Below, piece after piece: positions 36,476-46,953 of a stretch of DNA of 64,000 bases. Within the stretch, counting starts at the first letter, position 1. The number at the start of each line of letters is the position of its first letter. The DNA lies in contig MU385723.1 in the NCBI GenBank assembly GCA_022497155.1, positions 434,001 to 498,000 of the forward strand, in the 5' to 3' direction. The notes below the pieces were generated by a model. That model was not told where the DNA came from and did not search any database. It saw only the letters and a program-made list of their open reading frames with translations. The position numbers were made by a program, and so were the translations under genes. This DNA is from Whalleya microplaca. Taxonomy: Eukaryota > Ascomycota > Sordariomycetes > Xylariales > Xylariaceae.

Positions 36476-37094
36476 ATGTGGTCTCCCAAAACCCTCCTGC
36501 TCCTGGGCATCACCCCCGTGCTAACCTCCGCCGCGGCGGTGAATCCCAGCACCCTCAACACGACCACGTCCACGGACACGATAACCTTCACGTTCGGGCC
36601 CGGCAGTAACGCCAACGGCACACTGATAATCCACCCGGCCGAGGCGCGCGCCTACCTGCAGCACGAGCTCGGCGTCGGCGTGTCCGCGAAGCTGGCGGGC
36701 GACGACTCGCGCCCGGCGCCCTTCGTCCCGGCCCTCAAGGGCGCGTACGCGTTCCCCGCGGGGAGCGGCGTCGAGGGCGCCATGGCCTGGGACATGACGA
36801 ACGGGCCCCATGCTAATGCTGCTGCTTCCAATGGGAGTAGTAGTGCCTCGGCGGCGAAGCTCGTTGCGTCGGCTAGTGATGATGATGATGGCTGTGATAT
36901 CTGCTATTCCGCTTGTATCGCGCTCGCGATTTTACCGCCTGTGTTCTTAGCGTGAGTGACTTGCCTACCTGGAGAGAAAGAGAGAGAGAGATGGAGACGC
37001 CGATGAGTAGGACCCTGGTACTTATTGAACGCGATGCTGACTTGACTTCGTTAATAGTTGCAGTACGGATAGACTCTCGAAACCCCCTATTTGA
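36476..37094 (+). CDS. Small secreted Ala/Ser-rich protein with C-terminal cysteine cluster
   Basis: Exon 1 at 36476-36951, with a proposed exon 2 at 37058-37094; 170 residues if spliced, 159 if the frame simply runs to its stop at 36955. The signal peptide is MWSPKTLLLLGITPVLTSAAA. The body is Ala/Ser/Gly-rich with possible N-glycosylation sites (NTT at 28, NGT at 47, NGS at 119). A DDDD run precedes CDICYSAC (Cys140, 143, 147) and a hydrophobic end. A GTGAGT donor at 36952 and AG acceptors at 37057 and 37063 support a second exon; the first acceptor adds a fourth cysteine (Cys160) and the tail STDRLSKPPI. The exon-1 middle is markedly GC-rich. No catalytic motif or known domain was found; a surface or secreted role is inferred. 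Confidence 0.6.
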
Positions 37095-39513
37095 TTAGCT
37101 GCCTATTGCTCAGACGTGCTGACTTTGTTTTAGTGTTAGGATGTCAGGCGAAGGGCTGCCACCCATTCTAAAAGGTTCCCGGATACCATTCTTTTGTGAA
37201 TTTTGGGGAATATGGGCTCGGAAGCAGAGAAGAGTCGGCGGTTCACAGAATATGTTACCAACAACTCGTGGGTTTCGGACTGGGTCTGCTTGTCACTGGT
37301 CACCAGAATCTATAACAGGGAGCAGTGCGCGATGGAGTATTGCAGGCATGGACAATGGAAACTGGAAACAAGTGTAAGGTAGACAGATACTATGGGGGAA
37401 TGCCGCCGAAGCAATGGAAATATATCCAACATCATCGACCCCTATTCGTTCACACGGACTTTAAAATCTACCCCATCTCTATAAGGGGGTGTCTCGAGTA
37501 AGCCGCGATTAGCTCCAAACTGCAAGCAAACAATAGTGAATAGCACAAGATACAGCATACACCGTTGTGTATGCCTTGAGAACGTACGACGACGAGGAAA
37601 GGCCCGTGTACTGCGGACTTGAATGTATCAGGCTGTAAAACTGCCCTTCAAGGGAAAAAACTACTTACAAGGCCAACTCGACACAGCAGAGATAAAGCCA
37701 TCAACATAGCATCGCGCTCTATCCTAACCAGTCTTCCCCAACCCGCCTCAGCTCTGAGCCTCAGTAAAGCCGAACCCACATTACCCCACGAGACCTTCCA
37801 TCTACTTCCTTACCACCTACCTACCCACAGCACTCGATCCCAGGTCTCGTATACAGCAGCACCACCGGTCCCAAGAACCGCACGTACGTAGATGGCGTAC
37901 CGGCAATAAGAAACTTAGCAATTAGTTGGCCACATTCCATGCACACCATCCATCCACTCCACCTCACCTCACCTTCCCGCCCCCAGGTTGGGCTAGAAAT
38001 AGGTATCACGAAATCGGGCCGCGGCGTTCGCGGTGTGACGGGCTGGAGCGCCGTCTTTTGCCCTGAGTCGACGCCCCAGGACCCGTCGTGCGCCCATTGC
38101 CCCTTCGAGCTGTGTGTGTGTCTGTGTGTCCCTCCCTCATTCCTTGACGCCCTGCCACCTACCTTCCCCAGCAGCAGTAGCAGTGCCGGGTAGAGGTTGT
38201 ATATATGTAATGCACGTGCTATGCTGTCTTGGAACCACCCGCCGCCACCACCACCCCATCACGACATCCCATCCAACAGTCTTGGCAATGGGCGCGCGCG
38301 AGAGAGAGAGCGAGAACACTCTGAGTAATGAATGCGGTTCCACGAGAGTTGGAGATTTTCCTCTTCGTGTGCGACGCGAACGTACGAGGAAAGCACGTTA
38401 GGAGAGAGGAGCGAGCAGACGCATCGAGAGGCCTCGAATGGTTCAGGGAATTCTTCACGTCGCACGGGATACTGTGTGTACTACGAGGGACGGAATGGAA
38501 TGGATGGCCCCCAGTGTCTCCTCCGGAAGCTCTTTGGTAATTCGTAAAATGATAAGTCACCGGAACTAGTTAGCAGCAGTAGTAGAGTAGTATGGAAGTG
38601 GGTTGGTTGTGTGAAAGGGGGGCCCGGGATGAAAATCATGACGCAGAGTTATGCAATGCACTTAGTATTCGGGTTCACAATGTGTGACGATGCCCGCCCG
38701 ATTAGCACCAATGTAAGGCAAGATGCACTATAGACAGCATGAAGATACTCGATGAAGCCCTGACAGCTCAATATGTGCAATACCATTGGCCGGGTCAATT
38801 GTATGTAGCATAAGTTCTAAAGTGCGCTGTGTATCAAAGCAATAGCTTTTAATTCCATCATCAAGTTCATGACCATTGATACCAGAAGGGACATTTCCAA
38901 CGCACGCCCACAGTGACACCACACCCTTTTCGTAAATGGAAGAAAACGGGTCGTCATCATGTCATAAACTAGGAAAATAAATGTGCCACCGGTCTACCTT
39001 CTCTGGGAGACTGGTGGATGTTAGGTAAACAAAGTAAAACAAAGCAGCCTCGGTCATCAACATTACCTGCCTAAGAGTCGTGATAGGCAGAAATTTTTGG
39101 CGTTGGTCAAATGTCTCGTTGTCCTCAGCATAAATCGAGGTTGAGGAAAGACAATGGCCCCTCTCTCCGAGAGAATTAAAGTCCACCATGCGACGCGTAA
39201 TTCGTGAAGCATTTACACGGCCTTAAGTGGCATTTAATAACAATCAAGAATCAAGTCGTAATTTTCGTCATCGTATCTTCTGGTCGGTTGGTCCAAACAT
39301 GCCGATGATGATGAATCGTGGCAGCGAATACAGAAAGTAGTTTGAAGGGAAATGGAAGGAGTGTGTTTCGTAAACTGGTATTGCACTCTATGGCGGTAGT
39401 GAATCGTCCTGATGGGATCAATGCTCGCACTAGTGCCACAACACCTGTATTAATGCGCAAATAAAAAGAAATTAGAGAAGATGGCCGCGGGATATAGCCG
39501 TCCAAAATCGGGG
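37095..39513. other. Intergenic between convergent genes, no gene seen
   Basis: About 2.4 kb between the secreted-protein gene and the 3' end of stuA. It contains overlapping low-complexity ORFs at 37619-38560 on both strands, with a short GA-rich stretch near 38300, but no conserved domain. The stuA 3' UTR probably occupies part of the right end. Confidence 0.45.
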
Positions 39514-41530
39514 TTATCGCCGTCGCGCCACTGCGGAGGCAGGTCGGTTCATCGTGTCGTAGCCCGGGGCAGGCATTGGCCCGTCTATCATGGTTTTCCG
39601 ACGCTTCAAATCCAGTCCGCCGCTTGACGGACGGTTCAGGTCATCCTCGTCGTCGCGACCCCTTTTCAAGGGACCTGCCGCGCCGTTCATGACTGACTGA
39701 GATGCGTAGCCATTCGGCATCGGAGCACCGATGTCACTCTGTGAATTATAAACATCCGGTGCAGGCGCGCCATTAGTCGGCCCTCGATCGTTGCCAATTA
39801 CATTATAAAGGCTTGAGGGAGGTTGCACGCGTGGCGGGGTGCTGTAGCCTGCCTGTTGAGCGTAGTACGGTTGCGGGGGTGCAGCAGTTCGAGGCGTAGC
39901 CCGACCGGACCCAGCTTGATGGCTCGGAGAGCCGGTCATCTCCGGAGACAGATTGTGGTGATCACTTGCTAATGGAGCAACCGGAGGCGCATTATAATTA
40001 TTATATGCTGTTCGATTCGCATCATAAGCTCCACTGTCGTGTGTATATTCGGCTTCATGCTCGGCCTCCTCCTCGCCATTCGCGTGGGGTACACCGTCGC
40101 CGTGCTGCATCATACCGTTTGACGGCTTAACATCAGACTGCTCAGTTGGTCCACCAGCTGGACGCCCCGATGGAGGTCCCATCTCACTCTTCATGTAAGA
40201 GCCCGGCTGGCCATAGATACCCCTGTCTTGTGGGCTACTATGTGAAGGGGGGTAAGGCGATTGCTGGGCGGCGGGGCCATTATATACTCCCCTTGAGCTG
40301 TCATAGGACTGGTTACCCTGAGGATAGGATGGCATGCTTTGTAACGAACTCCCGGGAGGCGTACTTGCCGGAGTCGCTGGCATTGAGCGCGGTGCAGTGT
40401 TGCTTAGCCCGGTATCGATAGACATAGGGTTGTTGCCCTGGCCGCTGCTCATCCCCTGCTGGCTCCATTGGAAATTTTCCGATGCACCCATGCTTCCCAT
40501 CACACTCGAGGCGCTGGTAGGTGGTGTCGGAAAGGTGTGGGCCCTATCTAGAGATGGCCGGCCCGTGTTATGGGAAGGGAGAGGGGGTTGGGGGCCGGGA
40601 AGTCCCATGTGGTGGTGATGCTGCTGTATAGACGGCAGCACACCACTTGGGGCGGACGGGCCAGGTCCATTGCGCATCTGGTTTTGTTCCTGTTTTCGCC
40701 GTTCGGCGGCAGCCATTACCTGGTTTGTCCTATTCTGGTTTGTAGGATGGTATAACAGAGCCCCAATGTTGTGCACAAAGAGTGGGTACAACAGCTCAGT
40801 GATCTTCTCCTTGTTCGCGAAGTCGAGGGCTCGCTCAAATGGAATCCTAATCAAGGTTAATCATGGGCAATGTTGCCTAAGAGAGCACACACATGGTGAT
40901 CATAACTTACCACACCCCTTTCAGATGCATTGGACCAATTTTGACGACATGCCGCACTTTCTCACTTTTCAGGATACCGTCCCGTCTACCACGCGTCATC
41001 CCTGCAACATTAAGCAGTTTCGTACCATTGATCATGTGGTTGTCTAAAACCCACTATAGTCAGCATTCCTCACATCCTCAACGTTCACAAATCGTTGAAT
41101 TCATACCTTCTCGACGAGCCACACATATGCCCCTGGCCTCGACTTGAAAGCACAAGCTGCCCTCGTCTTCCCAAAGCGTAGCGGTCACTCGAGGTTTCAT
41201 CCCCGGTGGCGCAACCTGACCTGTTGTATCGAAGCCCGAATACTGGTTCTGCATACCTCCTTGATTAGGAACACCAGGGAGAGGGAGGACATTCTGGGCA
41301 CCCATAGGACCGGACACGGGCGGCGCAGATTGTGGAGAGGTCAGTCCATTCGTGTAGCCATACTGATAAGGTGCGGTAGAGTACTGGGCGGGTCCAGGCT
41401 GTAATAACGTCGGTTGCTGATGGCCGTATTGGGGAAGCGCATTGGAGGTGACCGTCTGTGGTGGAGGTGCAGGTCCTGCAGACATGTGCTGTGCCGTAGA
41501 GTAGTACATGTCTTGAGGCGCCGGATTCAT
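39514..41530 (-). CDS. stuA: APSES-domain developmental regulator StuA
   Basis: Three coding exons, 41530-41107, 41043-40911 and 40846-39514 (introns 63 and 64 nt); 629 residues. The APSES DNA-binding domain spans about 113-220: [20 protein letters not shown] and ICVARRED in exon 1; [20 protein letters not shown] and [16 protein letters not shown] in exon 2; [20 protein letters not shown] and [11 protein letters not shown] in exon 3. Exon joins reproduce the family consensus without gaps. Flanks are Gln/Pro/Ser-rich. A nuclear-localisation-like cluster ([11 protein letters not shown], then LDLKRRKTM) lies near the C-terminus, as in StuA/Asm-1/Efg1. I start at [10 protein letters not shown] by family similarity, but the frame remains open without ATG up to 41914. 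StuA-type factors control conidiophore or fruiting-body development and secondary metabolism. See the upstream region for unusual leader features. Confidence 0.96.
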
Positions 41531-42455
41531 GGCTGAATACTGGTCGTACCCACCAATTGCGTGTGACGGGGGTCCAGATATCGCCGTCGTGACTGGGAGA
41601 TTAGGAGACGGCGTCTTGGGGCCGTTGGACGACGGGGCAGAGGTGAAAGAGGATTGGGAGTCTCCGTTCGAACTGACAGAAGATCCAATTGAGCTAACCC
41701 GGGGAGACGATGTACTCGAGGAGTATGCCAAGGGCGGCTGCGGTAGGGGAAGCGAAGGCAGCCTTTCACTTACATACGGCGAGCGCTGGGTAACGTGAGC
41801 ACCGTAATTAAGCGGTAGGTCAATCGTTCCCCGGGTTTGCGGCTGGGAAATCGGCGGGAGATCCAGCTTTACGACCTCGACGTGAAGGCCACAAAGGGCT
41901 GATAGGGTCGAAGCTCAAGATGCAATTTAGGCGACCACGGCCTAAATAAGAGATGCGTCGCCAACAAGCGTTCAGGCGAGGAGATAGTCCACCAATTGGC
42001 CTGTCAAGAGCCCACTGAGAGTGACTACGGGATGTCAAGGCGGTTTACGACCGTTGAGGGACGACGGGTAAAAAATAAAAATAAAAGTGAAGAAAAAATA
42101 ATTCGACGGGGTGTGGCACCGTAGTTGTAACAAAATGAACACAACGAATAGCACCTTCGAAAGGGGGAGGTGGGCAATTTTCGTAGCGAGTAAAACGTAA
42201 CAAGTCGTAACGAGTGGTGGAAGTATGCTCCAATTGTTCGTGAGAGGTTCTAAAGAGGTAAGTCAAGCTCGTCGATGATATCTCTAGAGCTGTGCAGGCT
42301 GAGCTGGACTGGGCTGGGCTGGCTTAGTTGATCTTAGTACCGGGACTGATCGCGGGATATTCGAAGGACGTAGGCTCGTAACGGGTTTGGCGGTCTGAAA
42401 AAAACTGCCAATGAGGTGGGGGAGAAGGGGAACAGGACGGCGGCAGCAGCAAGAT

Positions 42456-42482
42456 GTCGTCGTTGTCGTCGTCGTCGTCGTC
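42456..42482. repeat. Trinucleotide microsatellite (GTC)n
   Basis: Near-perfect GTC/TCG repeat of about nine units with one interruption, inside the presumed stuA leader or promoter. Confidence 0.9.
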
Positions 42483-42520
42483 AAGGCCGTTTGAACCACA
42501 GGTCTCTCTTCTCGCACGAA

Positions 42521-42546
42521 CGCACACACACGCACACGCACACACA
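42521..42546. repeat. CA-type dinucleotide microsatellite
   Basis: CA repeat interrupted by two CG steps (26 bp), 40 bp from the GTC repeat. Confidence 0.9.
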
Positions 42547-43117
42547 AGTCTCTCTCCCTGTTTGTTTCCTTATTCTTTTTTCTATCTCTTTTTTCTCTCT
42601 GGCAAGGCTCGCTCTCAACTCTAATGCAGGAACATCAGCTCCAGGTTGCGCAGGCAGATGCAATGCAGGATGAAGGTGGAGGAGGTAGCAAGGTGGGTGG
42701 GCAGAGTTTGCGCAAGTAGGAATTGGAGAGAGGTTAAGCACATACCTTCGCTCCGAACCTCTATGACCGTCGCTGCTAAAAATGGAGGAGGTCGGGTTGG
42801 TATTGGAGGAGAGAGAGAAGAGGGTGGAAGGTAGAAGGGGAAGGGGGAAGAAAAAAATGAGAGACGAAGGTTTTCCGCTCGTGGTGGTGGTGGTGAGGAG
42901 GAGGAGCAGGAAGAGATAGAGGGTACGAAAGTACGAAATGAATGGAGGAGAGGTCGAGGTCAGAAACACAGACGTGCGGGCGGAACGGTAGGCTAACTAC
43001 TAGTACTATGTAAGGTTGTAGAGACAGGGGGACTAATAAGTTAGAGGGGGACTAAGGGGGGGGGATGCTGGGTGCTGCTGCTTTTTGGTACTTCTGACTT
43101 TCTGGCGTCTGGGTATG

Positions 43118-43150
43118 TACATACATACATACATACATACATACATACAT
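43118..43150. repeat. Tetranucleotide microsatellite (TACA)n
   Basis: About eight perfect TACA units. The same motif in degenerate form recurs at 43670-43690, 44163-44215 and 46918-46953. Confidence 0.9.
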
Positions 43151-43217
43151 TCATTAAGTACATACATACGTGCCAGGTCTGGGTAGTCTGGGTATGTAGA
43201 GACTAGAGAGACTGTGT

Positions 43218-43251
43218 GAGAGAGAGAGTGAGAGAGAGAGAGAGAGAGAGA
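43218..43251. repeat. GA dinucleotide tract
   Basis: 34-bp GA run with one T interruption, inside a longer purine-rich stretch (about 43196-43275). It is CT on the stuA sense strand. It has the mirror symmetry needed for triplex (H-DNA) formation. Confidence 0.9.
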
Positions 43252-43721
43252 CTGGAGAGAGTGTGAGAGAGCAAGAGATAGCAGCGAAAAAGCCACTAGC
43301 AGCCATATGGCCCCGGAGTGTGGTGCGCCTGCTAGGGTTTGTTGTCGAGCCGGGGAGCGAATTAGTGGGTAGGATAGTGGGAAAATCGGCTGGCGAGGTT
43401 GGGTGACCACTGACCACGGCCCACGGCCCACAGCCCATGGGTCTCAATACTTACGCATCTAGGATAGCGAGGTAGGTACTTTTACTCACTTTGTTAACCT
43501 AGGTTTCGTCCAGTTCGTTCGACCTTTTCATTTTTATTTTTACCTTTATTTTTTTACAATTTTTATTTTATTTTCTGTCTAAATTGTGGTTGGTTTCCTC
43601 CCTCGTGTCTTTTCCCCCTTGCAATTCGGAATTGCAAAGCCTAATAATATACGTGTATATATGTATGTAAGTAAGTATGTATGCATGTAGTTGTAGTTGT
43701 AGTATGTAGACGGGGCAGCAT

Positions 43722-43735
43722 GGGGGGGGGGGGGG
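43722..43735. repeat. Homopolymer of 14 G
   Basis: Fourteen consecutive G residues in the + strand. Such runs are length-unstable and prone to sequencing error. Confidence 0.9.
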
Positions 43736-46700
43736 CAAGTCTCTTCGTCCTTTTCCCCAAAGGCTCATCATCATGGTGGTACAACTAACACCTTTCAGTG
43801 TGGCTCTTATGGTGGCGTGTAGGTCAAGGGTGTCTACCAGGGGTTCGATGGGGTGAATCTGTAAAGTCGTACTGTACCGTATGGAGCCATATTGATTGAC
43901 GGTGACAGCCAGACTGACTTGGTGGCAGGTGGTCAATGATAATAATAACTTCTTGGAGTTGGAGAAGAACTTGGTTTTGGGGTGAGAGTGAACCAAAATA
44001 AGAACTCAATTCTATGCAATGGGACTGGCGGCGTCAGTAAGAAGTTGGAAAGTCAATTGATCAGCTGCTGGTGATTCGACAAGCTATGGCAATAAACGGG
44101 TTTGCTATTTCGCTATAGACACAACCCTCAAACTTGTCAACTTGTCAGGTTGTCAATAATAAGATACATACATACGTACATTCGTACATACATACATACG
44201 AATATACTTACATGCATTGATGTTATGGATGTGTGTAGTTGGCAGCAAGTTGGGATGAGGTTTATACAGTATAAACTAAACAGTGAATAGCATCAACTAA
44301 TAAGCATTGAGGTCTTTTTTTTTCCTGCCTCCCTCTCTCTCTGCCCCAGCCTCCACCGGCCAATCTAATAATATAGTTTCGACGACGGCCTTGTCATCCG
44401 TTCTTACTACATATATGCGCAGAGAGCGTTCGGCCATCACAACCACCACCATCCCATTCACCGGTTTTATTAAGGAATTTAGGTGCTGACCAGTATGGCC
44501 GAATGGTGGGGATTCCCTTCACGCGATAGCTACGTGTGTAGGGGGTAACAAATTGGTTGCGCCGTCAGTTGCTCCCGCCCAGTGCGGACATCAGTCTTCG
44601 ACACTCTCACCAGTTGCAGTTAGCGTGATCCAACAATATACAATAGTAGTGAAAGAGCGAGATCGTTTAGCGATAGGTATTTATCGAACTGCCCAAAATG
44701 AAGGTATAACTACCATGTAGCTTGTAAATTGTGACACTATGGACTAGTTCATTGTTAGGAAGAGAATATTTATACTACCATGTAAGGATCAAAGCTCATG
44801 GCTTACAAAAACAGCGTTGAAAAACCTCGTACTACCGGCACATTGAAAAATTACTTGTTAATTTTCAAAACAGCGAGACTCCACACTGAGAGTATGTCGT
44901 GCAAGAATCCTATCTACTTATGGTTACTTGCGGTTGGGAATAGATCCATGTACATATGCCGACGCGCGAGCTTACCTTATTAACAAAAGACTTCAGATTT
45001 CATCCATTATCTGGCATTCTAATTTGAAAGAAAACTCTCAACGGCTCTGATTACTGACCATCTGGGTTTACCCCCGTGTTTATTCAACATGCCGACGAAA
45101 AAGGTTTTAAAAATCTACATATAGAAGATAATCAATGGATAATCAATGCGCTGTTACTTGGTCACAATCTGTAGAAAACACTTATCGACCCAGGCACCGT
45201 CCCAAACTAACCGCTGACCGGTACTCTCATCAGCCTTCGGGTTTTTTCAGATCCGCTAAGCAACTCGTCGGCCTCACTATTTCTCTGCAGAGGCACTTTC
45301 TCATTCCGGCAACGCCCTGAGCCGGTAGAGTTCTCCAATCCATGGGAACAGTCAGTCACATCCAAGTCGACTAGGTAGTAGCATATTTTGATCCTGTTAG
45401 ACTACTAGTACTGAAAAACCGCGTATATGCTACAGTATAAATTCATGTTACCTGCAGGCGTGTGAATAGACTGTGTAGAGCGGAGCGGCTAGAGACGAAA
45501 GGGCAGGGATCGTCGCTTCGAACCGCGCAAAGTCAACAACTTGAACATGATGAACCCCGCGAAGATACCTCGATCCAACGGCCACACCGTCCGGGCATGG
45601 CGTCGTGGCACAATGTATCCTGCCAATATATCGTGTACCGAGTTTCTGACACGCTGGTGGCTTGAGTGGCTTTTCTCCCATCGGTACGAAAACTTTGCGC
45701 GAGTACTTTCTTAGGGTTTCGACGTTGAAGGTACGCAAAGTACAGACCTCGAGTCCCCATCTGTGTTTCTTTTTCATCCTCTCAGCCCATCGCAACTGTC
45801 GCCAAGCACCTAAACCGTGGTTTGGGATGGCACGTACTTAAAATGTTGGTTTGTCTAAACTTCTTTCCCCAAGCCACCTGACTTTAGTACAACATAGCCT
45901 TGCGAAGCTTGAGCGTGTCTAGGTAGTATGTACTCCCACTGCCGTCTGAAGAAGCCCATGGAGGATTTGATTCAGTTTAGTCACTACCCGAAATTTTGAC
46001 TATTTTGACTCTTGTCCTATCAGAATACCTTTACTTCGTCAACCTCAGGGCACAGAAGGCTAGTCGTCTTGGCGTGGTCTTGCAACTCCGACCGGCGCTT
46101 TACCGCGCTTATTCTTATCTCCGAGTCGATATCGGCCTCTCTTCGAGATTAATCAAGGGTTACTTGTTATCATGGTCGTGGAATTGAGCCGACACCAGTG
46201 CTGTAGAGCCGCGCCATTCTTGTCGCGCGCGAACCACCAGCCTGTGGGATCTCGTGACGATTGCCGGGTTATTGTCACCACTCCATTTTCATTATTAGTA
46301 TAGAGGACAGCAATAACAGGCGGTTGGGATGGCGGGATGGCTCAGTCGCCCAATAGAGTGTTAATATGGAAAATAGTCGTTTCCCTCGCTAGGCTGGGGG
46401 GCGTGTCTACAACAGAGTGAGTGAGCATCCATGAACAATCCAGTGTTTGCTCTGGCGCCCCACCGAGCTTGTACAATACAGCTCTTCTTGGCTCACATCT
46501 TCCCCTCTTTCTATCTGTCTCTTCGCTGGCCAAGGTTTCTGTTGGTAATCAGTATCCTGGTCTCTTCCTGTGGACCCCGTCAGGGTCGTAGGACTGGTGG
46601 ATTCAGTGTTAACTTGTTAAAGCCAACAAGGATACATACCCTGAGGAAGTTATTTCTCCTTCTCACGGACCGAAGCCAGATCCAGCTTGGCAGCCCCGAG

Positions 46701-46930
46701 CCTTTATAGTAGGGATCTCTCTGAGAGGTAAAGTAGTTACGTACACTTATCCGAGTCGCTTGACTCAATAACCTTGGTGATGCCTCCGGCCATGTATATT
46801 GTGCAATTCCTTACGATGGAAAGGATTAGACGCGTGGTATTGCAACTAACAGCAACTGGTAGGGTTCGAGACGGCAGCCAATGCATGCGGTCGGCCAGGG
46901 CCCAGTCTAGTATGTGCATGTATGTACATA

Positions 46931-46953
46931 GTATGTATGTATGTATGTATGTA
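46931..46953. repeat. Tetranucleotide microsatellite (GTAT)n
   Basis: Perfect GTAT repeat of about six units, flanked by degenerate copies. Confidence 0.85.

Larger units (their letters stand above)
41531..43260 (-). promoter_or_regulatory. Probable long 5' leader and core promoter of stuA
   Basis: On the stuA sense strand the first 1.1 kb upstream of the start codon holds one ATG (at 41775-41773), directly followed by TAA. The complementary strand has about eleven ATGs in the same interval. From about 42480 to 43260 the sense strand is extremely pyrimidine-rich (long CT and TC runs), the usual landmark around fungal transcription starts. In Aspergillus nidulans, stuA is known to have long leaders, more than one transcript and upstream ORFs. 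A leader of 1 kb or more is therefore likely here; exact ends and any leader intron cannot be fixed. Confidence 0.55.

Noticed and set aside
42481..42969. 162-codon minus-strand ORF with Leu/Ser/Thr/Val-Cys runs
   Set aside because: Translation of CT-rich promoter sequence and microsatellites; low complexity with no domain.
43118..44215. Regularly recurring TACA blocks as a CRISPR-like or iteron array
   Set aside because: They are plain microsatellites without unique spacers, in a eukaryotic nuclear sequence.
44482..44570. tRNA-like start with a TGGCCGAATGGT D-arm
   Set aside because: No matching anticodon stem, T-arm or acceptor 3' strand follows.
46330..46400. GGGATGGCTCAGTCG, resembling a tRNA D-arm
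   Set aside because: No T-arm with GTTCGA and no paired acceptor stem could be found.
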